In this document: positions 56,584 through 64,000 of the stretch, piece after piece
Numbering within the stretch: the stretch's first letter is position 1
Layout of the letters: the number at the start of each line of letters is the position of its first letter
NCBI GenBank assembly: GCA_038093515.1
Contig: JBBPSI010000141.1
Coordinates: 1 to 64,000, forward strand
From: Butyriboletus loyo
Taxonomy: Eukaryota > Basidiomycota > Agaricomycetes > Boletales > Boletaceae
Direction: 5' to 3'
Length of the DNA stretch: 64,000 nucleotides
Position numbers and translations under genes: made by a program
The notes under the pieces: generated by a model
Told to the model about the DNA's origin: nothing
The model's database searches: none
Seen by the model: only the letters and a program-made list of their open reading frames with translations

Positions 56584-57902
56584 ATGGCGGTGTTTACCTT
56601 GCGACGTTTTTTTTGTGAGCAATGGCGTACTCCTCCACAACCTAGAGCAGTCGACGACGTCAGCGCAAAGACATTCCTGGTCACTGGGTCAAATGTCGGG
56701 CTGGGTTTTGAAGCTTCAGTACATCTCGCGAGCATGCAGCCCAAGGTACTTCTTGCCACAAGCAGGGACTCGACCAAGTGCGAACAGACGCGGAAGGGTA
56801 AGCATTCGCAGCCATGCCGAGTTCCGAAAGACTGACAGCGACGCGTCAAGCCATCCTTGAGCGAGTATCTGCGAGCGGGGTACCGAGCACAGAAGTGTAT
56901 GCTTGGCCGCTCGAGTTGGGGAGCTTCCAGAATGTACGGGCCTTTGTTGACAAGTTCGAAGCGGATGGAAACGGAACGTTGAATGCTCTCGTCGCGAACG
57001 CTGGAGTGCTTTGTGGCAATTATTCTCAGACGCAGGACGGTTGGGAAGTAACGTATTTATAATTTCGTTGTCTTTCTCGTTCGGATGATCTTACCTGTTC
57101 ATTACACCAGGTTGCAAGTGAATTATCTTTCCAACGCATTGTTGAGCATCTTGCTTTTGCCATACTTGATAAACTCCGCCTCTCCAGATTCCCCGTCACG
57201 TTTGGTTGCAGTGTCGAGTTTTGCACATTATTCTGCTCCCGGGTTGAGTGAAACCGAGTCGTGGGGCAATATCCTTGAAACCATCAACCAGCAGAAATTT
57301 GGTAACGGGTCGGTGGCTCTTCTGTTATTCATGTCGCATCGTGATTAACATTAGTCATCACAATTAGCGTGGCTCGTTATCAGGTTTCAAAATGTGAGTA
57401 TTATGGTATGCAGCGCTTGATTTGCAAGGGAACGTTGACCGTCGGAGCTTTTCAGTACTGGGAGTCATGTTCATTCGGGAGCTCGCATCACGTCTTCCTG
57501 AAAACACACCTGTCGTTGCCTGTACGGTCAACCCGGGTTATTGTATGTCAGAGATTACTCGCAACCGCGCGGAAAAATGGGCCATGTTCGCTTTTGGAAA
57601 GCTGTTCCTCGTGCGGTCGACAGAAGAGGGTAGCAGAGCGCTTGTCCATGCCGCCGTTTCCAGTGATCGCTCGATGCATGGTCGGTATCTGTCGTGTTGT
57701 GAGGTCACTGAAGAAAGCGATTTCCTATTCACTCCTGAAGGGAAGGCGTTTTCCGCCAGACTTTGGGTACGAGTTATCATTATTGGTGTGCTTCTGGATT
57801 CTTATGTCACTTAACCGACAGAATGAAACCATCACACTCCTGTCCGGTATTGACGACCGAGTCTCGAAAATCGTTGAAAGCTGTTTGAGGATCAATTCAT
57901 GA
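56584..57902 (+). CDS. Short-chain dehydrogenase/reductase, tandem copy B
   Basis: Duplicate of the gene at 54250-55581, in the same orientation with about 2.33 kb between start codons. It keeps TGSNVGLG, ALVANAG, the YQVSK catalytic pair and the same intron positions. It differs in places: VAVSSFAHYS for VVLSSIAHYS, VNPGYCMSEITRNRAEKWAMFAF for the corresponding segment of copy A, and the C-terminus DDRVSKIVESCLRINS ending at 57902. The nonsynonymous changes are concentrated around the region following the catalytic helix, which in SDRs shapes the substrate pocket, so the copies could differ in specificity; this is an inference. Both copies appear intact. Confidence 0.85.
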
Positions 57903-58064
57903 TCGATAACGTTCTGTCTGTACATGACTGATAATAATTCAATGAAATCCCTCGTGCGCGTGAGGTCCTGAAGACAGTTCCTGCACGTGACCGAACGCGT
58001 CGCGTGGTTGTGCAGAAAGACCAACTTGCCAGAAACGCCAACCGACTGCGACTAACGACATCCA

Positions 58065-61000
58065 ATGCCCACCCTGCGTACATCCCAACTTGAACAGGAA
58101 CGTGCTGAATATCGCACGAGCATAAGGGAAGCTCTTGAGGAAGACGAGGATCCCCTTGCTGCGTATGACGATTTCATCAAATGGACATCGCGCACCTTCC
58201 GCGAGAATGATCATGGCTCAGGACTCATTCAGTTACTTGAAGAGGCTACTAGGAAATTCAAGGACGATGCACGGTATAGTGGTGATCTGAGATATCTGAA
58301 GCTTTGGTGCACCTATGCGAAAATGGTCGAGAAACCCGCCCTCGTATACGCGCATTTAGTGAAGAAGGACATCGGGTGTGTCTATGGGTTATTGTGGGAG
58401 GAATACGCTTTGGCACTTGAAAAAGAGGGACGGTGCGCTCCGAAACTTTGTCGATCGTCGCAGAAAATTAACTGTCTGACTCAGACGTACAGACGCTGAC
58501 AAGGTATTTCGAACTGGCGTAGCTCGCAACGCACGGCCCATCGAACGACTCAAGAAAAGATACCGGGACTTCCAGTCCCGCCCTTCCCCAAAACATCAGT
58601 CGGCGACTTTTCGGTCAAGTGGAAATCCTGAAGTAGACGCTCTCCGGCGGAATCCATTCAAGAATTACGATCCAATACCCTCGACTTCGAAACCAACATC
58701 CGTTGTTCCCTCAAGCTCTACAAATAACCCTAGCTCTACTCATGGTCGCTATGCACCCATGCTTGCTCCTCCTGCGCCAGGGAGACGGCCGGAGAAGCTT
58801 CGTTTCAACCTCGCCCTACTGTTCACACCGTCTGGCATCGAATACTCGGCGCAGGAAGTACGTGCACGCTCAATGGGTCTTCTAGGCAAAAAGTGGGGCC
58901 CGCCACCTGCCTCGGAGTTGCGTGATTCCTTGCCTGGTGCTGTGAGGGTGAACTTCAACGACGACGGCTCAAGAAGCACACAGAATATGGGCGCTACTGC
59001 TGCAGGAGGCAAGCGAAAGAGCCTCAATGTTGCCAGCGCTAGTGAACCCACCGTCACAATTAACACGAAGGAAGCCTTGGCAGACGTGTTTGGCATGTAC
59101 AACTCTCCAGACAAAACAGTCAAACGTGCCATGCCAGGTAGTAAGCATGCCCCTGTGCGGAAAATCGAACCCATGGGCGGACGTAAAGTTGTCCCCGATT
59201 CCAAGTCGGAAGCTTCTCGCACCTCGCCGCAGAGCGAAAATGCAAAACCCTCAGGTCCAGGCAAGTCATTAAAATGGATAATTTTGGGGCTGCTTTTGAG
59301 GGCTGCTTTTGATAGCGTTCAAGCCATTTGTTGACGAGGACGTGCCACGCAAGGAGAATCCTGCCCCCTCGCTCAAGGTAAGTTCTCTTGCATTTCCGGT
59401 TACGTTATCCCGACCTTACTCATGCGTATTTGTACTTTCTAATTGACGATTTTTCGCGCTGTTTCCAGTTTAAACCTTTTGTTGATGAACCTAAACAGGC
59501 TTCTGTTGCGCCTACCCCTGAGGCAGGCCGTCGGGCGCTCTCCCTTAAGGATTCAGACGTTGTTGCAGGCAAAGATGTCCCCGCGAATCCGTCCACTACA
59601 AAACCGCTGCCTCCCAACGGACCGAAACCTTCCGTACTCAAACCAATCTCGGAAGAGCCACAAGGTTTACCCGTCTTCTCAAAGCCCTTTACACCTGTTT
59701 CCCAGAAGGAGCCCCTCGTTCGGCCTTCACAGACGAAGATTAGCCCTGACGCAAAGGATGAAAACCAAAGACAGGCACAGCCAGCATGTCAAGCCTTCGT
59801 TCCGTTCGTCGACTCGAAAACACCTTTCAAAGTATTTTCCCGTCCACCCGGTCAAGGTCAGGGCGAAAACGCAGTTTTAGGTTCTGGCGGCGGAACCGTG
59901 TTCACACCGAAGCCTCCATCTGCCGCCAGCCTCGGTGTTGGTGCTGGTACATTCAAACCCTTCATCGATAATGCGCAGTCGGTCGTGATGCCGGCTTCAA
60001 CGAAGAAATCAAATGTGCTGCAACCACGTGTGATGCTGATTCAACCGATAATCGAAGAGGCCTCCACGGATGAGTCTAGCGAGGCTGATCTACGTGACGC
60101 CGCTGAAGATCCTGATGTAGAGGATGGACACGCCATTAGCAGCAGCAGCCGCAGTGGCTTTTCCGAGAGTGAAGATGGGTACGCCTATGAAGGTGGTCAA
60201 GCAGAAGCGGAGATGGAGGCCGCAGTCGTATCGTCGAGCGACAGCCAGTTTGACGATGACGAAGATTACCACGAACATGCACAGGGCGAACAAGTGTACA
60301 GAGATGAAGACGCATTCCGGGAGGAGGGTTTCCCAGACGAGGACGAGGACGAGGAGAACTATCCCCCACCGCTGGGGGGGAGATTTGGCCGAATTAACGT
60401 CATGACTCCAATTACTGAACGGACGTTTGAATTTAGTACGAGAGGGTTCCCGACGCCAACAAGCACCACGCAAGCCAGAGATGGTCCGGACGAGGAAAAA
60501 GAGTGCAGGGAACGAGGTGGACGGGAGAGTGGTCGCTACGCTCTCGAAGCGGCGGAGAAGCTAGCCAGGGAGGTGCGCGAACAGGAGGAAGACAACGACC
60601 ATCACGACATACGGGACGGTGTTCAAACGGGTGAACTTGAGCCGATCGAGGAACGCACAGGAACACTCAGCCTTGCAGATTCTATGGCTGTCGTGTCTAC
60701 CTTCAGACCACCTAATCCTTGTGTTCCTTCCGATCCGCAGGTTGTTTCAACTCTCCTTTCGCTTGTTCCTGCGGATGGAGACTTCCATGACTTTAGAGCC
60801 CAAGATGGCGGGATGTTGGATGGACTGCAGCGATTTGCAGCACGTGTGGCAAGAAAAAACGGGAAAAGCGGATCGACAGATGATGACGAGATGTTTGTCA
60901 GTCTTGAAGGGAGATCACTTAGGGTGTCAGGAAAGCTTGGAGAAGGGGGCTTTGGCGCCGTGTTTTCCGCACGAGAAGTCACCAAATCCGGTGATGGGGA

Positions 61001-61958
61001 TGACGACGAGGTCCTCGATATCGATGAGGATGAAGACGAAGACGACGACAACTCCTTGGTAGCGCTGAAGGTTGTCAAGCCCCGCAATCTTTGGGAATTC
61101 CATGTCCTTCGACGCATTCATAGAACACTACCTGTTCCTTTGACGCACTCGATAATCACACCTCATGCGCTCTACGCATTCCGCGACGAGTCACATCTCC
61201 TGCTGGAGCTCTGCCCACACGGTTCGCTTTTGGATGCAGTGAACCGGGCCGGGCCAGCGGGCATTTCGCAACAAGGGGCTTGCCTGGACGAGCTTTTGGT
61301 CTTCTTCTTCACCATCGAGCTATTGCGTTTTCTGGAGGGTATGCACGCTGCGGGCTTTATCCACGGAGATCTTAAAATCGATAACTGTATGCTCCGCCTC
61401 GAGGAACTGCCAGGAGGGGCATCGTCACTATCTGGTATTTACCAGCCCAGCGGAGAAGGGGGCTGGAAATACCGGGGCATCAAAGTCATTGACTTTGGAC
61501 GGACCATCGATACATCGCTTTTCCCAACACGCCACAGTCAACAATTCATTGCTGACTGGCCTACGGACGATCGGGATTGCTTCGAGATCCGCGAAGGGCG
61601 GCCGTGGACATACCAGACGGATTACTTTGGCCTTGCCGGCATCATATACTGCATGTTATTTGGGAAGTACATCGAGGCATCGTCGGTGATGCATGCACCT
61701 GACTCTATGGATTCGGAGCCAATTTACAAGATCGCTACGCAGTTTAAACGATACTGGCAGACGGATATACTGACAAAGTTGTTTGACATGCTGCTCAACC
61801 CTTGCAGGGTTCGGGAAGACGGGAGCCTACCAATCCGCGAGGAGCTGGGAAGTGTGCGGGTTGAGATGGAGAGGTGGTTGGAGAGAAACTGTAATCGGAG
61901 CAGTAATACGCTCAAAGGGCTGCTCAAAAAGGTTGAGCTGTCGGCGTACACGCTTTAG
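58065..61958 (+). CDS. BUB1: Spindle checkpoint kinase BUB1 (Mad3/Bub1 family)
   Basis: Kinetochore serine/threonine kinase of the spindle assembly checkpoint, about 1231 residues in four exons. Residues 1-150 form the TPR-like Mad3/Bub1 region (LAAYDDFIKWT, VYAHLVKKDIGCVYGLLWEEYA). A Bub3-binding GLEBS-type motif (GIEYSAQEVRARSMGLLGKKW) lies near residue 240. Between about 380 and 570 come FKPFVD, PRKENP (KEN box), FKPFVD, FVPFVD and FKPFID. An acidic linker spans about 600-720. The kinase domain (from about 885) has GEGGFGAVF, ALKVVKP, HGDLKIDN and DFGR, the Bub1 versions of the catalytic motifs. No N-terminal KEN box of the Mad3 type is seen, so it resembles Bub1 more than BubR1/Mad3. Exon 4 (59469-61958) encodes most of the protein. 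Confidence 0.93.
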
Positions 61959-62052
61959 TTATGTAGGGCGGGGAGCGTAGCAAACACATACAAATCCAAG
62001 TGACGCAAGTAACGCAAGAGCAACGCACAACAAGCGACTCCACATCCCATCC

Positions 62053-64000
62053 ATGCACAACTATCGACCCCACCCCCACATCGCTATTCCACACGATCCC
62101 CATCCAAATGCCGAGGTTGATAGGTCATATCCCCCCGGTCTTCTAGATCCATGGGACGCCACGACGCCAACGGCAAGACAGCCGACAAACCGGTTAGGCA
62201 CACTGCGCACTCGTACGCGCAGTGCCGTAGACCTTATACCACCCAATCTTAACCTCCAAGTCCCCGAGGCACAAATACACAGATCCGTGTCTGCGAGGCA
62301 GACGGCTCATGAGTATTACCACAGATCAAGCCAGTCCGATAGCGAACTGTCCTTTGCAGGAGAATATAGCGGTGGCAGGAGTACTCTAACATCGCCCTTC
62401 TCCCCTTCGGTCAACCTTCCCGCAGATGAGGTAGGGATTTCCTGTGCAGGGGTTATCACAAGTTCCTTAATTTCGGTTCGATTGCAGATGGAGCTCAGGC
62501 TCGGCTTGTTGACTCGAGAGTTGTCTAATATGACGTACGTGGCTTGGCCTGGTCTCGCTGGTAAGTAACTGAGACTCTTATAGCCTTCACTCAGAAGAAG
62601 GTCTTCGACGGTTCCAGAATGGTGAACTCGCGGAGAAAGATGAAGAGTGGCATTATCTTGTCCCCCCTGAAGCGCGCGAGGCTCTCGGAAAACGCGAAGT
62701 CGAACGCCAATCTGTGCTCTTCGAGGTATTCAAGTCAGAACGAAATTATGTCGCCGATCTCAAGCTTATCGGGGAGGTATTGTAGCAACTATCTTTCTTT
62801 TCCTCAAACTAAAGCACGACAAAGGTCTTTGTCGCACCTCTTACTTCGGCTTCGCCATCAATAATAGGGGATGCAAACAGACAACAGAACTTCTTGACCA
62901 CCGTCTTTTGGAACCTGGATCAAATTTGTATACGTCACGAGCGTATGTTAGCGGCATTGTTCGAAAGGCAGCGGGAACAACACCCCCTCGTTCAAAGTGT
63001 CGCTGATATCGTCCTTGAATGTGGGCCCGCTCCCTTGCGCAAGTCTTGAAGTCTCGCTCAACCTTCATCAGCCGCCTTCCAATTCCAGGGAGACTATGAA
63101 TCCTACATTAAGCATTACCCCCTTGCAGAACAACGTCATCGCACCGAACTCAAATATAACAAGCGCTATCAGGAATTCATGCAACAATGTTCACAAGATC
63201 CGCGAGTCAGAAAGCGAGACTTGATCACATTCCTCTCGCGACCCGTCACACGTCTTCCACGCCTCAATCTTATTCTTGAACACGTCCATAAACTGACCGA
63301 CACCAATCACCCGGACTCTGAAGATCTGCCTGTAATTTTATCTATCCTGAGTGATTTCCTGAAGAGTACCCAACCCGGAATCGAGGCTGCGGAAAATAAA
63401 GTAAAATTCTGGGATCTTTGTGAAAGCTTGGTGTTCAACAAAGGAGAAATCATTGTAATATACACATATTTCTTGCCCTCGCCTGTGCTGATATCCTATT
63501 TCAGGAACTGGACTGGTATAGTGATTCCCGCTCCCTCATTCATGCCGGAGCGTTAGTTCGCAGGTCCAAATCCGAAATGGACTGGAACCCTTGGTTTGAT
63601 CTCTACGTGGCACTGCTGGACAACTTTTGTAGGCATTTCTTGGGGCTTGTTTGTTTTTGTGCTAATAACGTTGCAGTGCTGATAACGAAGGAAGAAAAAC
63701 GGGGTGGTGTAACGAAGCGTCTGGTTGCGTCACGGGTACGTGAATTCTGTGGTCTCATAAAGCCCATGTCTAGATGACATGTCCAGCCTATTCCATTAGA
63801 ATACCTCAGGCTCGGTAGCTTTGATGATACTCCCGAAACCAGGAAAGAGCGCGTCGAAGAAGGTAGTATTTTAGACAGTTTGCGGGGAGCTTATCGCTCG
63901 ATCTACCCGTTCACAATTTACCATGCCGTTGAGAAGTTCACTCGGCGGTACACGCTATACGCTCCATCCGAATCCATCAGAAAGCAGTGGCATGACGCTT
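62053..64000 (+). CDS. Rho guanine nucleotide exchange factor (DH-PH), 3' end beyond window
   Basis: Activator of Rho-type GTPases, probably in cell-wall integrity and polarity signalling. A disordered N-terminus (MHNYRPHPHIAIPHDPHP, Ser/Thr-rich to about residue 140) is followed by GLRRFQNGELAEKDEEWHYLVP. The DH domain starts at VLFEVFKSERNYVADLKLI and includes FQGDYESYIKHYPLAEQR, YNKRYQEFMQQC, RDLITFLSRPVTRLPRLNLIL and the C-terminal helix IEAAENKVKFWDL. A PH-like region begins at 63500 (DWYSDSRSLIHAGALVRRSKS) and continues with FTRRYTLYAPSESIRKQW at the window edge. The order matches yeast Rom1/Rom2-type GEFs, which also carry a CNH domain that would lie off the right end. About eight exons visible. 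Partial because of the window edge. Confidence 0.88.

Noticed and set aside
1..64000. tRNA genes, CRISPR arrays and autonomous transposons
   Set aside because: I found no cloverleaf with a GGTTCRA box, no regularly spaced repeats, and no transposase, reverse transcriptase or integrase motif in any frame.

Overview
This is nuclear DNA from a filamentous basidiomycete, most likely an agaricomycete. The genes are densely packed, and almost every coding region is broken by many GT-AG introns of about 50-60 nt, many with a CTAAC/CTAAY-like branch site. The gene content is eukaryotic: tri-snRNP, exosome, spindle checkpoint, ataxin-2, Rho GEF, fungal GPI protein and a cytosolic GH13 amylase. No gene is organised as a bacterial operon. 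I saw no tRNA, rRNA, CRISPR or autonomous transposon genes. Coordinates for spliced genes run from start codon to stop codon; internal exon joins were judged by eye from splice signals and protein family conservation.

Layout. (1) 1-5.0 kb is the end of a tandem cytochrome P450 array on the minus strand. It holds one gene that splices to a complete P450 (528-2722), one clearly dead internally deleted copy (3500-4480), and two copies of a linked 320-370 bp repeat. (2) 5.0-6.6 kb holds nothing I recognise. (3) 6.6-27.4 kb is a compact housekeeping block: SNU66/SART1, a third P450, an uncharacterised low-complexity protein, RNase H2A, a CipC-like DUF3759 protein, DIS3/RRP44, an uncharacterised Q/P-rich protein, SQT1/AAMP, a PDI, an endonuclease/exonuclease/phosphatase-fold protein and a GPI-anchored surface protein. 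(4) 28.1-43.4 kb carries an intracellular alpha-amylase with a predicted 4-nt exon, two related coiled-coil proteins in opposite orientation around an aldo/keto reductase, two small unknown genes, an MDR-type oxidoreductase and an aquaporin. (5) 43.4-48.7 kb is a rearranged, gene-poor zone. It contains an inverted fragment of the aquaporin 5' end, duplicated aquaporin-promoter-like segments and a dispersed repeat. (6) 49-64 kb holds PBP1/ataxin-2, a gene-free stretch with simple repeats, a tandem pair of nearly identical short-chain dehydrogenases, BUB1 and the start of a DH-PH Rho guanine nucleotide exchange factor cut by the window edge.

The genes do not form one pathway. The P450s, SDRs, MDR and AKR are accessory oxidoreductases scattered among conserved cell-biology genes, with no polyketide, peptide or terpene backbone enzyme, so this is not a classical secondary-metabolite cluster. 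The most notable signals are: a microexon that supplies the catalytic aspartate codon of the amylase; an extra intron placed inside the haem-binding loop codons of one P450; a near-identical 54-bp element with three CGG triplets at fixed 7-bp spacing upstream of two unrelated oxidoreductase genes; and a BUB1 with four ABBA-like motifs clustered around a KEN box.
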